From NCBI GenBank assembly GCA_943736015.1, contig OX031062.1, positions 3,516,501 to 3,580,500 on the forward strand: a stretch of DNA of 64,000 bases, given 5' to 3'. Positions 45,227 through 56,575 of this stretch are shown piece after piece. Origin of the DNA: Tridacna crocea. Taxonomy: Eukaryota; Mollusca; Bivalvia; Cardiida; Cardiidae. Position numbers and translations under genes: made by a program. Position 1 is the stretch's first letter, and each line of letters opens with the position of its first letter. The notes under the pieces are model-generated. The model did not search any database. It had not been told where the DNA came from and saw only the letters and a program-made list of their open reading frames with translations.

Positions 45227-45403
45227 TTAACTCATTACCAAACAACAAAATTTAAGGCTTGTCCAAATCGAAAGCATTTGCATATGACAAAATAAAAGTG
45301 ACTGAAAATCTGAAATTTGTTTTGTGAAGGGTAGAAAACATTATGGGTAAGGGAGAAAAGGCTTTAGGGTCGTTATAAGTCAGGATTGTGTGGTAATGGG
45401 TAA
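45227..45403 (+). mobile_element. TTAA MITE, subfamily A, palindrome deleted
   Basis: Arms joined at GGGAGAAAAGGCTTTAGGG. Confidence 0.75.
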
Positions 45404-45545
45404 AAACACAATCTCTGGTTTTAACGACCTTGAAGAAAAATCCTTGAGAAAGAAACCTTTTGAAAACATTGTGCTAAAAGGAGAAAATGCTGGTTACCAC
45501 AATGTTTTCAAAAGCCCCTAGGTAACTCAGAAAACTCGTCAATGT
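45404..45545 (-). mobile_element. TTAA MITE, partial
   Basis: CAATCTCTGGTTTTAACGAC start; second palindrome arm missing. Confidence 0.6.
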
Positions 45546-45656
45546 TTCGTAACAAAGATCTTAGCAACAGGGATAGACAAAACAATAACAAGGATGAGCA
45601 GTTACAGAAAACAAAACATGTACATGTATGGCACGAATGAAAGGATCTGACTTAGG

Positions 45657-45770
45657 ATGGTTAGAAAACATTGTGGATAAAGGAGAAAATGCTGGTTACC
45701 AGCATTTTCTCCTTTTCCCACAATGTTTTCAAAAGCCCCTGGGTCATTGAAAACTCACCAATGTTCAGCT
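45657..45770. mobile_element. TTAA MITE, central part only
   Basis: Intact palindrome, both termini lost. Confidence 0.65.
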
Positions 45771-45779
45771 TTTATCTGT

Positions 45780-45972
45780 TATATAACCAAAATTGAATTT
45801 TCAATTCAAAAGCAGAAACCCAAATATTGCTATTTTGAAGTCATGTTTTGGGAAATAGTATCTTGTTATTGGACAGTGGAGAACAAAGATCAGATTGCAG
45901 ATTCTGTGTAGTCTGATCTTGATCTACAGTGTCTGCAAAAGGTCAGTGAGTCAAGCTTATCTGCCTGTAGGT
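45780..45972. mobile_element. Fold-back family Z, opposite orientation
   Basis: Hairpin at 45880-45935, then GTCTGCAAAAGGTCAGTGAG and CTGTAGGTTAG. Confidence 0.6.
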
Positions 45973-46149
45973 TAGTAACAAAGACTATACAATAAGGAAA
46001 GAAAAGAGTCTATTCTGCTAGACAATGATAATGAAGAGATTGTGAATCATCATCCACTTGACATTTGAACATCCTTGATCGTAAAAATGACATCATTAAG
46101 ATCACATGCCCAGTACTTTCCTTCTAATCTCTTCCTTTTCTTCACCTCA

Positions 46150-46652
46150 CCCTACCATAGTGCAGTCATTAGAGTAGAGGACTCAAGACCAAGGGGTCGT
46201 GGGTTTGGTCTCCATCTCGGCCCATTTCTTCACAAGGATTGATGATAGTCAGTGCAACAGGATTCATTCCTCTCTCACAGCTGATTTTTTTAGTTTTAAA
46301 GATGATCATGTGGGAAAACAGCTAGTGGCTTGGAAAAAAACATTGTGTGGAGTAATGGTAAAACAGACTCCAGGGCCTGTATTCACCAACCATTCTTAAG
46401 AACATTCTTTGTCTTATTCCCCAGAATTTTCTACATTTGTAAGTAACACAACTTCTGATTGGCTAAACCGAATGGTTTAGCCAATCAGAAGTTCTGTTAC
46501 TTACAAATTTTGAAAACCTTGGAGAATAAGACTAAGAATATTCTCAAGAATGGTTGGTGAATACGGGCCCTGGAAAGCATGGATAGGTGCACCGGCTGCC
46601 AGGATATAACTGAAATAATGTTGAAAACAGCATTAAACACCAATCAATCAAG
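46150..46652 (+). mobile_element. tRNA-derived SINE interrupted by a fold-back
   Basis: Head with TAGAGTAGAGGACTCAAGAC and GGGTTTGGTCTCC, a shared GATGATAGTCAGTGCAACAG segment, and after the insertion the tail AACAGCATTAAACACCAATC. Confidence 0.65.
46370..46575. mobile_element. ~205 bp fold-back element
   Basis: An almost perfect inverted repeat: CAGGGCCTGTATTCACCAAC facing GTTGGTGAATACGGGCCCTG, centred near 46470 (GGCTAAACCGAATGGTTTAG). Confidence 0.8.
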
Positions 46653-46723
46653 CCTTTTTTTCACCACTCAGGGGGTTTGTTATCAATCTTCCCCATTTCA
46701 CTCAATATCATAATTTATGCACA

Positions 46724-46951
46724 TTAACTCTTTACCGAACTACAAAATTTTAGACTGGTCCAAATTGAAACACTTGCAGCCAACAAATTAAACTTAACTC
46801 GAAAATTGAAATTCGTTTCAAGCAGGGTAAAAAAATTGTGGGAAAAGGCAAAAATGCTAGTTACCAGCATTGTCTCATTTTCCCACATGGTTTCCAAAAG
46901 GCTTGTGTCTCAAGGTCATAAAAAACAGGGCTTGTTTGGTAAAGGGTTAAA
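46724..46951 (+). mobile_element. TTAA MITE, subfamily A, complete
   Basis: Both TTAAs intact. Confidence 0.85.
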
Positions 46952-46990
46952 AAGAATATGTAATTTTTATTCATTTAAAAACTTAAAACT

Positions 46991-47026
<36 letters not shown>

Positions 47027-47046
47027 GTTGAGGTTGATTGGTTGAC
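46991..47046. repeat. GATT tetranucleotide microsatellite
   Basis: About eight GATT units, then GGTT variants. Confidence 0.9.
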
Positions 47047-47092
47047 TTAGGGGGTCCTTGATAATCTGTTCATTGCTTGGTATCATGCATCA

Positions 47093-47321
47093 TTAACTCA
47101 TTAACAAACGACAATATTTTTGGCTTATCCAAATTGAAAGCATTTGCAGACGACTTAGTTAAAGTGACTGAAAATTTGAAATTTGTTTCATGAAGAGTAG
47201 AAAACATCGTGGGAAAAGGAGAAATTGCTGGTTACAAGCATTTTCTCCTTTTCCCACAATGTTTTCTAAAGGCTTCTTTCTCAAGGTCATCAAAAGTAGG
47301 GACTGTGTGGTAATGGGTTAA
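47093..47321 (+). mobile_element. TTAA MITE, subfamily A, complete
   Basis: Both TTAAs intact. Confidence 0.85.
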
Positions 47322-47327
47322 GATACA

Positions 47328-47608
47328 TTAACTCTTTACCCCACAATCACGAGTTTTATCAACCCAATAGGAAAAGTCTTTCCTGCCTTTCTCATACCAG
47401 TACTAACACAACTTTCTTTCCAAAGCCACTGACTACTTTTCTCATATCTTCAGCAGAGGTGAGAGGCAAAAATATGCCTGAAAGAAAGTTTGCCTCAACC
47501 GGGTATCGAACTCACAACCACCAGGTTATGAGTCTGACATACTCACCACTGAGCCACTCGGGTGAGTACCGAGTCATTAAAACTCAGAATTATTTAGTAG
47601 AGGGTTAA
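47328..47608 (-). mobile_element. TTAA MITE split by a SINE
   Basis: Left end 47328-47385 (CACAATCACGAGTTTTATC) and right end 47571-47608 (AACTCAGAATTATTTAGTAG). Confidence 0.65.
47388..47572 (-). mobile_element. tRNA-derived SINE
   Basis: On the minus strand: GTGGCTCAGTGGTGAGTATG head, a B-box-like GAGTTCGATACC, then a body matching 56576-56775. Confidence 0.65.
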
Positions 47609-47744
47609 ATAGATAAATTGCCATCTGAACATGGTATTGTGGAAATAAACAAACAAAATTAAAATAATTTTCTATTTGGAAATATAATTTATTACAAATG
47701 TTTTTGAGTACAAAAAATTAACATTTTCTTGGAATTCTTATACA

Positions 47745-48245
47745 ATCATGAGAAAAAAAAAAAGTTATTCTATTACATGTGGAGAAGGGATTGGAATTCT
47801 GTTCCATGTAAAAAAAGTAATAGAATTCTTTTCCTCATGAAAACAAAAATTGTGATTTCATTGCAATTATTAGAATTCTATGTGGGGAAAAAAGAACTAT
47901 ATTTCTGTTACATGTGGGCAGTCAATTGTAATTCTATGTAAAAAAAGAAAGTATACTTGTTACATGTGGTCAGTTAATTGGAATTTTATGTAAAAAAAAA
48001 AATGTATACTTCTGTTCCATCTGGGCAGTAAATTGGAATTCTATGTAAAAAAGAAAGTATACTTCTGTTACGTGAGGGCAGTTAATTGGAATTCTATGTA
48101 AAAAAAAGTATCTTTCTGATACATGTGGGCCGTTAATTGGAATTTCATGTGGAAAAAAGAAATATACTTTTGCAACATGTTTAAAAAATGGAATTCCATT
48201 ACACGAGGGAAAAAAAAACAATTGGAATCCCATTACTTGGAAAAT
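47745..48245. repeat. ~53 bp minisatellite, about eight units
   Basis: Units share AATTGGAATTCTATGTAAAA and ACATGTGGGCAGTTAATTGG. Confidence 0.8.
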
Positions 48246-48494
48246 GCCAATAGTTCTGATAAGCACTCTATAGGCTGAAATTTTTTTTGACCCAAGTTAC
48301 AATCCACAGGGTAAGTACAGAATGGAAGATCATAAATGGCGGAATAACGATACTTTTTGAGTATAAGTAAATATTAGATATAGGACATCATGCAATATAA
48401 TAGAGACAGTGCAGATAATAATAAAAACTGACTAAAATGTACAAAGACTATAATTATTCTATACTTACCATTTGCCCAACAATTCTGAAATTTA

Positions 48495-48671
48495 ACAAGG
48501 CTCTTGAAAACATTGTGGAAAAAGGAGAAAATACTGGTAACCAGTATTTTCTCCTTTTCCCACATTGTTTTCCAACCTCTGTGATACAAATCACATTGTT
48601 TAAGTCTTATTCAATTTGTTGTCTTCAAATGGTTTGAATTCTGACCAGACTAAAATCTAATGAAGAGTTAA
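48495..48671 (-). mobile_element. TTAA MITE, subfamily A, left end lost
   Basis: Palindrome AATACTGGTAACCAGTATT shows matching changes on both arms. Confidence 0.75.
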
Positions 48672-48896
48672 CTATTTACCAAGCACCAAAATTTTACACT
48701 GGTCCAAATTTAAAGAAGTTGCAGACGACAAATCAAAGATGGTTAAAATAGTAGAATTTCTTCTTGATAGAGTAGAAAACTTTGTGCGAAAAGGAGGAAA
48801 TGCTGTTGACCATCATTTTCTTCTTTTACCACAATGTTTTCAAAAGGCATCTCTCCAAGGGTCATTAAAACCAGGGATTGCTTGGTAAAGAGTTAC
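48668..48896 (+). mobile_element. TTAA MITE, subfamily A, complete
   Basis: Right target TTAC; a left-end fragment of a further copy follows to 48990. Confidence 0.8.
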
Positions 48897-48998
48897 ATGT
48901 AACTCTACAAAATATAAAGATTTTTAGATTTGCAAAAACTGGAGGCATTTGTTGACAATGATTCAAATATGTTAAACATCAAAGAATTTGTCTGCTGA

Positions 48999-49226
48999 TT
49001 AACTCATTACCACACGACAATATTTTAGGCTTGTCCAAATCGAAAGCATTTGCAGACGACAAAATAAATGTGACTGAAAATTGGAAATTTGTTTTGTAAA
49101 GGGTAGTAAACATTGTGGGAAAAGGAAAAATGCTGGTTACCAGCAATTTCTCCTTTTCCCACAATGTTTTCTAGAGGATTTTTTCTCAAGGTCGTCAAAA
49201 GTAGGGATTGTGTAGTAATGGGTTAA
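48999..49226 (+). mobile_element. TTAA MITE, subfamily A, complete
   Basis: Both TTAAs intact. A detached right end occurs at 49312-49352. Confidence 0.85.
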
Positions 49227-49561
49227 AGCATCCTGCCCTAATAATTCTTTCACAAACCATCATTATGCTCTTTTTCTGTTTTCCACCATTTCTTACTTTG
49301 GGCCACCTTTCATTTGACCAGTCTAAAATTTTGTTGTGTGGTGAAGGGTTATATTATATTTCATGTGTCTATTTTCAGAAATGTTATGGGTAAAGAAATC
49401 TTGTAATTTAAGCTGGGGGAATTATTTCCCCATCACAGTGAATATTTGCCTCCTGCCAAATCTACCTTTTTTTGAAAATATCAGTTATGTAGTTAATTGA
49501 CTTGAGATCACTAGTTTTAAAAGTGGCATTCATTGATAAAATAATCAGAAGAAATAATGAT

Positions 49562-49737
49562 ATATAATTTATTTCATCAGCTTGTGGTTAATATGGGAAA
49601 TAATTTGCCTCCAAAGGGAAAGGTCTGCGAAAACAACTCGTGCCTTATGCCTTATGGCACTCGTTATTTCCGCATACCTTTCCCTTTTTTGGCAAATATT
49701 TCCCCATATTAACCACAAGCTGATGAAATAAACTCTA
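49562..49737. mobile_element. Fold-back element
   Basis: TTTATTTCATCAGCTTGTGG faces CCACAAGCTGATGAAATAAA, with an inner AAAGGGAAAGGT arm pair. Family not otherwise seen here. Confidence 0.7.
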
Positions 49738-49880
49738 TACATTTTACCAGACAAAAAAATTTTAGACAAGCTGAAATTAAAAGCATTTCCAAACAACAAA
49801 TAGCATATGATTTGTCTTATAAAATGTACCTGGAAACAGTAGAAATATTTTCAGAAAAGGAGAAAATGCTGGTCACTGGT
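49738..49880 (+). mobile_element. TTAA MITE, left half, decayed
   Basis: Follows the fold-back directly; stops at AAAATGCTGGTCACTGG. Confidence 0.55.
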
Positions 49881-49974
49881 ACAAGAAAACATAAGGGCAA
49901 TGCATGGGAGATCCACAACACAGTTTCTTACACATCTGTTATAGAAGAACCTATGATCATATGGAATGCAACAC

Positions 49975-50222
49975 GCGAAAAGGTGCATTTGGACATTTGC
50001 GTAAAGTGTCGTCCCGGATTAGCCTGCGCAGTCCGCGCAGGCTAATCCGAGACGGCACTTTACGACTACATTAGATTTTGTGCTACAGTAGACTTGCGTA
50101 AAACAGAAAATCACATAAAATTGGAAAGTGTCCTTTTGGACTAGCCTGTGCGGACTGCATATGCTGATCAGAGACAACATTTTATGCAAATGTCCGAATG
50201 ACCTTTTCGCGTGTTGCACTCC
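49975..50222. mobile_element. Fold-back family W, long copy
   Basis: Hairpin AGCCTGCGCAGTCCGCGCAG with AAGTGTCGTCCCGG and CCGAGACGGCACTTTA, then a second, inverted unit ending GCAAATGTCCGAATGACC. Confidence 0.75.
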
Positions 50223-50224
50223 AT

Positions 50225-50790
50225 ATAAACATGATAGCAGAGATTACATAGCACACATTTCATAATTACAATCTACAACATGCACAGAGATACTGCTAAA
50301 AATAATGTAAATTACAGCATAGTAAAAGCAAAATCACCCAAATATGGGAAAAACACTAGATCTAGTATCTGATGACTAAGTAGTTAAAATAAATGAATAA
50401 AATCACAAAAAAGCTAAGAAGTTAAGCACTCAGAATCAATCCAGAGAAAAAGCAGGAAAAAAAGAAATCAATGCAAAAACTAAATCTGGCAAGCAAAAGA
50501 TATAAACAAGCAACTAAGCATTCTAAGACTAGATATGATTGTAAGTTAAAGGAGAAAATCTAGATTGCATAATTGTAAAAATAAAAGAAAAAAAGGAAAA
50601 AAACTTAATTGATGATCCGTGACAAACATAGAACAGAACAGAACAATAATTATATTCATAAACATAAACATTTCGGAATTCTGTATATCGATTAGATGAA
50701 AACAGATCAACAATAGTGCAGGTCAGTTTAAGTTGATAATTCAGAAACGATTGTATAACAAGGTACAATGACCACTCTCAGATAGGAATT
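50225..50790. other. A-rich intergenic stretch
   Basis: No feature recognised. Confidence 0.5.
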
Positions 50791-50796
50791 TCATTA

Positions 50797-50895
50797 AAGC
50801 GAAAACTGTCAACCCTGGTCAGCCTGCGCAATTCGCACAGTCTGACCAGGGTTGACACTTTTCGCAGTTCCCAGAAGGCTCCTTTTTGTGACACA
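50797..50895. mobile_element. Fold-back family W hairpin
   Basis: GTCAACCCTGGTCAGCCTGC faces CCAGGGTTGACACTTTTCGC. Confidence 0.7.
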
Positions 50896-51174
50896 GTCAC
50901 ATTTATCTACTATCTTTTTTTCTAAGAGTAATATTTCTTACTTCCCTTGTGTCTGATTTTATCTGCCTGTGATTTAAGCACTTGAACTGAGAAAATTTGT
51001 AGGTATTTAAGTAAAGAAATTATGGCACATTCAAACAGACTTCAATCTTGTGATTAGTAAACTTATCATTTCTACTTTTTTCTTATCACATATACAAACA
51101 GAATGAGACATGAAAAATTTTGTATTTTAAATGCAACTTCAAATTACAATCTGCATCACAAAAGCTAAAAACAT

Positions 51175-51402
51175 TTAACCTTTTACTACACAATTCAGTT
51201 TCAAAGACCCGAGAAGGAAGTTTTTTGAAAACATGGTGAGAAAAGGAGAAAATACTGGTACTAACCAGCATTTTCTCCTTTTCCCACTTGGTATTCTATC
51301 TTTCAAAGGTAAATTTCATAATTTGAACCACATTCAGTTTGTCCCTTGCTAATGCTTTGAATTTGGACAAGTCCAAAATTGTGTCATTTGGTAGAGGGTT
51401 CA
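51175..51402 (-). mobile_element. TTAA MITE, subfamily A, complete
   Basis: Right target TTCA; loop longer by a few bases. Confidence 0.8.
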
Positions 51403-51489
51403 CCTATTATTATACAGAGAAGAAATCTAACATCCTTTTAGACAAATTGTTTTATGGTAGTGAGTTACTACAGCCTGTATGGTAATAGG

Positions 51490-51675
51490 TTCTCCCTTTA
51501 TCAAACAGCAAAATTTTACACCTGTTTGATAGTTTGAAACTATCTGACAGACAATTTATTCACTGACTGGCTAAAATCAAAGAATTTTCCTATGAAAGGG
51601 TAGAAAACATAGTGAGAAAAGGAGAAAATGCTACAAACCAGCAGTTTCTCCTTTTAAAAAGCCTTTCCACCTTAC
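51490..51675 (+). mobile_element. TTAA MITE, right end lost
   Basis: Abuts the next copy. Confidence 0.6.
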
Positions 51676-51897
51676 CCCTTTACCAACAATCCCTGATTTT
51701 TACAAACCTGAAAATAGAAGCCTTTGAAAACATTATGGGAAAAGGAGAAAATGCTGGTCACCAGCATTTTCTCCTTTTCCCTAACGTTTTCTACCCTGCT
51801 AAAAGCAAATTTTAATTTTTGAGTTATGTCTATATTGTCGTCTGCAAATGTTTCAATTTGTACAAGTCTAAAATTTTGTTGTTTGGTAAAGGGTTAA
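51672..51897 (-). mobile_element. TTAA MITE, subfamily A, complete
   Basis: Left target TTAC. Confidence 0.8.
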
Positions 51898-51899
51898 AG

Positions 51900-52400
51900 A
51901 TGTTAAAGTTCTGGGTCGTACTGTAAATGGTTAAAAGCCCAGCAAGTACAATGTACTTCAAAATCTACAGAATTCATAATAACAGAATTTGAGACTCAAG
52001 AAAGTGAGAGAAAAAAAATTATCGCAGAGGATCTATGCAATAATGAACAAAAAAAAGCATTGGAATTCATCTTGACTAAGGTAAATAAAAAATATTTGCA
52101 TGAGATACTATTTGTGATTATGCATTGATTAGCAAGTGTACAAAAAAAGATCTATTTATTTGTGTAAATAATGTAATGGCATGAAAAAATTCTATGTATA
52201 TAGTGTGTAAGTTTTTAAGAATCAAATATTTACAAATAATTATTTATAATTATGAACAATACAACACCGAATATGAAAAAAAAAAAACCCAAAACAGAAA
52301 ACCCTCCATGAACAGTCAGCTCTTAACAGTAACTACCTTTCTATAATAACCAAGTTTCATATCCCTAAAGTACAATTAAATAGCACATCTAACTTTTCCT
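51900..52400. other. AT-rich intergenic stretch
   Basis: No feature recognised. Confidence 0.5.
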
Positions 52401-52404
52401 GCTC

Positions 52405-52710
52405 AACCTCCCTACAACAGCCACTTCTATGTAATTTTAACTTCCCTATCAACAGCCACTTCTATGAAATTTCAACCTCCCTACAACAGCCACTTCTATG
52501 TAATTTTAACCTGCCTATCAACAGCCACTTCTATGTAATTTTAACCTCCCTACAACAGCCATTTCCATGAAATTTCAACCTCCCTACAACAGCCACTTCT
52601 ATGAAATTTCAACCTCCCTACAACAGCCATTTCTATGTAATTTTAACCTCCCTACGACAGCCACTTCTATGAAATTTCAACCTCCCTACAACAGCCATTT
52701 CTATGTAATC
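52405..52710. repeat. 33-34 bp minisatellite, about nine units
   Basis: Units read AACCTCCCTACAACAGCCAC then TTCTATGTAATTTT, with two alternating variants (GTAATTTT / GAAATTTC). Confidence 0.9.
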
Positions 52711-52794
52711 TGACTGGTTGTTGTTGTTATAGGGAGCTTGTGTAATTCAGTTATGTAAACAGTATCAGTAAAGAAAAGAAGCCATGCTCTGTGA

Positions 52795-53292
52795 AAAAAG
52801 GCTTAAATGCTTCAGCAAAAAGTATGAACCAAGGTCAGCCTGCACCATCTGCAGAAAATTCAATGATAGCAAAAAGTTTTCACCCAGGCCAGCCTGTACA
52901 GATAATGAAGGGCCAAAACCTTTTGCTACCAGTCAATTCCATGCATGTCAAAGGACCAATTAGCACCATGATTAAGTCAGATGTTTTATAAAATAAAACT
53001 TATAAATCCATAATCAGATCATGACTTCACTGGTACACTGTATCGCACAGGTGCATTAAGCCTTTTACCAAACAATCCCTGGTTTTTACGGCCCTGAGAT
53101 AGAAGCCTTTTGAAAACATTGTGGGAAAAGGAGAAAATGCTGGTAACCAGCATTTTCTCCTTTTCGCACAATGTTTTCTTCCCTGCTGGAAACAAATTTC
53201 AAATTTTGAGTGAAGTTTATTTTGTCGTCTGTAGCTACTTTCAATTTGGACCAGTCTAGAATTTTGTTGTTTGGTAAAGAGTTAAGCCCCCC
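52795..53292. repeat. Segmental duplication, copy 1
   Basis: Contains a family W remnant, GATAATGAAGGGCC, GTACACTGTATCGCAC and the MITE 53056-53285. Matches 53521-53985. Confidence 0.8.
53056..53285 (-). mobile_element. TTAA MITE, subfamily A, complete
   Basis: Duplicated with its surroundings; its sister is 53746-53975. Confidence 0.85.
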
Positions 53293-53519
53293 TTAACTCT
53301 TTACCACACGACAAAATTTTAGACTGGTTCAAATTGAAAGCGTTTGCAGATGACAAAATAAAGGTGACTGAAAAATTGAAATTTGTTCTGGGATGGGTAG
53401 AAAACACTGGGAAAAGGAGAAAATGCTGGTTACCAGCATTTTCTCCTTCTCCTACATTGTTTTCAAAAGGCTTCTTTCTCAGGGGCGTCAAAAGTAGGAA
53501 TTGTGTGGTAATGGGTTAA
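53293..53519 (+). mobile_element. TTAA MITE, subfamily A, complete
   Basis: Sits exactly at the junction of the two segmental-duplication copies. Confidence 0.85.
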
Positions 53520-53520
53520 A

Positions 53521-53985
53521 TGCAAAAAGTATGAATGAAAGTCAGCCTGCACCATCTGTGGAAAAGTTTCCACCCAGGTCAGCCTGTGCAGATAATGAAG
53601 GGCCGAAACTTTTTGAGACCAGTCAATTTCATGCATGTCAAAGGACCAGTTAGCACCATGATTCAGTCAGATGTTTTGTAAGATAAATCTTACAGATCCG
53701 CAATCAGATCATGACTTCACTGGTAGACTGTATCGCACTGATGCATTAAGCCCTTTACCAAACAACCCCTGGTTTTTATGACCCAGAGATGGAAGCCTTT
53801 TGAAAACATTGTGGGAAAAGGAGAAAATGCTGGTAACCAGCATTTTCTCCTTTTCGCACAATGTTTTCTACCCTGCTGGAAACAAATTTCAAATTTTGAG
53901 TGAAGTTTATTTTGTCGTCTGCAGCTGCTTTCAATTTGGACCAGTCTAGAATTTTGTTGTTTGGTAAAGAGTTAAGCCCCCCTTA
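53521..53985. repeat. Segmental duplication, copy 2
   Basis: Close match to 52795-53292, including its own MITE and the trailing GTTAAGCCCCCCTTA. Confidence 0.8.
53746..53975 (-). mobile_element. TTAA MITE, subfamily A, complete
   Basis: Sister of 53056-53285, including the same TTTTCGCACAATG change. Confidence 0.85.
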
Positions 53986-54074
53986 TGTGAACAAATGGCT
54001 CGATCATTTTCAAAACAATGCTCAAGCAAACTAAAATTAATGTGATTAAGCTTACCGTGAAAAGCTTTCATCCC

Positions 54075-54345
54075 TGAATATGCTAAGCATGAGCTGAAAT
54101 ACTATGAGGTTATTTATCATGCTTGGGTACAATACTGAATTCTATTGGATGGGCACACTGCAGAACCAGTCTTTATTTTGGACGAGGCTGTAGCTAAGCA
54201 TGAGCTGAAATACTATAGGGTTATTTATCGTGCTTGGGTACAATACTGAATTCTATTGGATGGGCACACTGCAGAACCAGTCTATATTTTGGACGAGGCA
54301 ACAGCCTCGTCCAAAATATAGACTGGTTCTACAGTATACGAATCC
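54075..54345. repeat. ~112 bp tandem duplication ending in a hairpin
   Basis: GCATGAGCTGAAATACTAT to TTGGACGAGGC occurs twice; then CTATATTTTGGACGAGGC faces GCCTCGTCCAAAATATAG. Confidence 0.8.
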
Positions 54346-54790
54346 CATTGAATATGGTATTGTATCTAAGCACGCTTAATGACATCTTTATTTCACACTT
54401 TCATATTGAATTTAAAGTAAATGACAAGTATAGGGCCATTTCAATCTAAACAATAATAATAAAAGAATTCAAAACAAAAGAGCATTTAGATATTGCTTTT
54501 TTGACCACAAACTGCATAAGACTACTCATCTGGTCCAATATCAATATTCAGGACTCAAGCCTGGTTTTGAGAAAAAAATCCATATTGGACTCTTGCCTCG
54601 TTCTGAAATATCCATACTGGACACAGTGGATAGGATATTTCGTACTCATGTAGTAGTATTAAAGCGATTTCATTTGACGTTAAATTTAAGGTGTGAAATA
54701 ATTTTGTACACAGCATAAATCAGGATCAGGCTGCAGAGAACGAGCAGTCTCGTCATGTATAAACACTATTGTTATAAAGAAATCATTCTT

Positions 54791-54943
54791 TTAACCCTTC
54801 ATCATACAATTCTGAGTTCAACATCCCTGAGGAAAAAGGTTTCTAAAAGAAAACATTACGGAGTAAGGAGAAAATGCTGGTAACCTGACATTTTTCCTTT
54901 TCCCACAATATTTACTACCTTATCAAAGACAAATCCAATCCTT
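54791..54943 (-). mobile_element. TTAA MITE, right end lost
   Basis: Truncated by the next copy. Confidence 0.65.
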
Positions 54944-55190
54944 TAACTCTTTACCAAACAATCCCTGGTTTTCACAACTCTGTGAAAGAAGCCTTTTGAA
55001 AACATTGTGGGAAATAGAAAAAATGTTGAAAACTGGCCAAACTGATGAAATTTGTTCTTGATAGGGTGGAAAAACAGTGTGGGAAAAGGAGAAAATGCTG
55101 ATTGCCAGCATTTTCTCCTTTTCTCACAATCTTTCAAAAGCCTTTCTCTTCAGGGTCATCAAAACTCAGCATTGTGTGGTATAGGGTTAA
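54943..55190. mobile_element. TTAA MITE, chimera
   Basis: Both outer ends are of the same arm type (CCTGGTTTTCACAACTC; CATCAAAACTCAGCATTG). It lies about 95 bp beyond the stop codon of the contactin-like gene. Confidence 0.7.
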
Positions 55191-55284
55191 TAGCCAGAAG
55201 TACAAATTAATACAGTATGACAGGCTTCATGGATTCTGTTCAGGTTTTGCCATAGAGATGGGAATCTTATAAACTACTTATCAG

Positions 55285-55427
55285 TTATAAAAACAACATT
55301 GTGGTGCATAGACACAGCAGAACAGTCAGGGCACAGCCAGTAAAAGTGACAGCCGAGCCTGTATAATGGTACACGTAGATCACCTCCGATGTTGAAGGGT
55401 CCCACTGTATCTGGGCAACCCTGCCCC
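55285..55427 (-). CDS. Contactin-like adhesion protein, last exon (GPI-type tail)
   Basis: The terminal exon follows a good acceptor (TTTCTGTTTTCAG, ending at 55428). In phase 1 with the previous exon it reads R, then GRVAQIQWDPSTSEVIYVYH, then YTGSAVTFTG, then CALTVLLCLCTTMLFL and TAA. A short stem after the last FN3 domain is followed by small residues (TGSA) and a purely hydrophobic end without basic residues, the layout of a GPI-attachment signal, as contactins have. Contactins are Ig/FN3 neural adhesion proteins acting in axon guidance and glial junctions. No AATAAA was seen before the MITE at 54943-55190. Family call rests on domain plan and tail; the Ig part is outside the window. Confidence 0.82.
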
Positions 55428-55504
55428 CTGAAAACAGAAAAAAGAACGTCGTAGATGTAGAGTAAAACCTGTGTTAGACGAACCTCTACAGGACAAACAA
55501 CCTG

Positions 55505-55735
55505 AATAAACCCTTTACCACACAATTCCGACATTTAACATCCCTGCGAAAGAAGCCTTTTGGAATTATTATGGGAAAAGGAGAAAATGCTGGTAACCAC
55601 CATTTTCTCCATTTCCAACAATGTTTTCTTCCCTTCCTAAAACAAATTTCAATTCTTTAGTCATATTCATTTTGTCATTTGCAAATGCTTTCAATTTTGA
55701 CCAGTCTAGAAATTTGTCGTTTGGTAAAAAGTTAA
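55505..55735 (-). mobile_element. TTAA MITE, subfamily A, complete
   Basis: Lies in the last intron of the contactin-like gene, about 75 bp from the terminal exon. Confidence 0.8.
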
Positions 55736-55885
55736 TGTACAAATAAACACTCTGGTGTTCTTACAGATTGAAGGCTTTTCCCACGCTAATGTTCTTCCCT
55801 GATCATGTCAGACACTTTTACCTCATCATGAACAGCTTTGCTGTGTGGAAAGAATTCAAGCATATTTAATAAACTGAATTCCAAA

Positions 55886-56265
55886 TTAACTCTTAACCGA
55901 ATGACAAAATTTTAGACAGGTCTTAATTGAAGTCATTTGCAGATGACACAATAAAAGTGACCAAAAAAATCTGAATTTTGTGTTGTGAAAGGTGGAAAAC
56001 ATGGTGGGAAAAGGAGAAAATGCTGGTTACCAGCATTTTCTCCTTTTCCCACAATGTTTTCAAAAGCTTTATTTCTCAAGGTGGTTAAAAGATGACACAA
56101 TAAAAGTGACCAAAAAAATCTGAATTTTGTGTTGTGAAAGGTGGAAAACATTGTGGGAAAAGGAGAAAATGCTGGTTACCAGCATTTTCTCCTTTTCCCA
56201 CAATGTTTTCAAAAGCTTTCTTTCTCAAGGTGGTTAAAAGTCGGAAAGGTGTGGTAACGAGTTCA
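55886..56265 (+). mobile_element. TTAA MITE with a 149 bp internal tandem duplication
   Basis: GATGACACAATAAAAGTGAC through GGTGGTTAAAA occurs at 55942-56090 and 56091-56239, so the element has two palindromes. Confidence 0.85.
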
Positions 56266-56320
56266 GGAGATTAGATTGATTTTGCTTGTTTGTATTGGAG
56301 TTTAACACCATTTTAACAGC

Positions 56321-56549
56321 TTAACCCTTTACCAAACAACGGAATTTTAGACTGGTCCAAATTGAAAGCACTTGCAGACTACAAAATAAACATAACTCAA
56401 AAATTGCAATTTGTTTCCAGCAGGGTAGAAAACATTGTTGGAAAAGGAGAAAATGCTGGTTACCAGCATTTTCTCCTTTCCCCACAATGTTTTCAAAAGG
56501 TTTCTATCTCAGGGTCGTAAAAACCAGGGATTGTTTGGTAAAGGGTTAA
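56321..56549 (+). mobile_element. TTAA MITE, subfamily A, complete
   Basis: Preceded by a SINE-tail-like TGGAGTTTAACACCATTTTA. Confidence 0.85.
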
Positions 56550-56575
56550 ATCATATCACAGCAGTTAGTGATGGA

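Noticed and set aside
47970..48266. 98-residue minus-strand open frame rich in Phe
   Set aside because: It is a translation of the 53 bp minisatellite.
49208..49393. Open frame at 49208 as a possible exon
   Set aside because: It spans a MITE end and has no domain or splice support.
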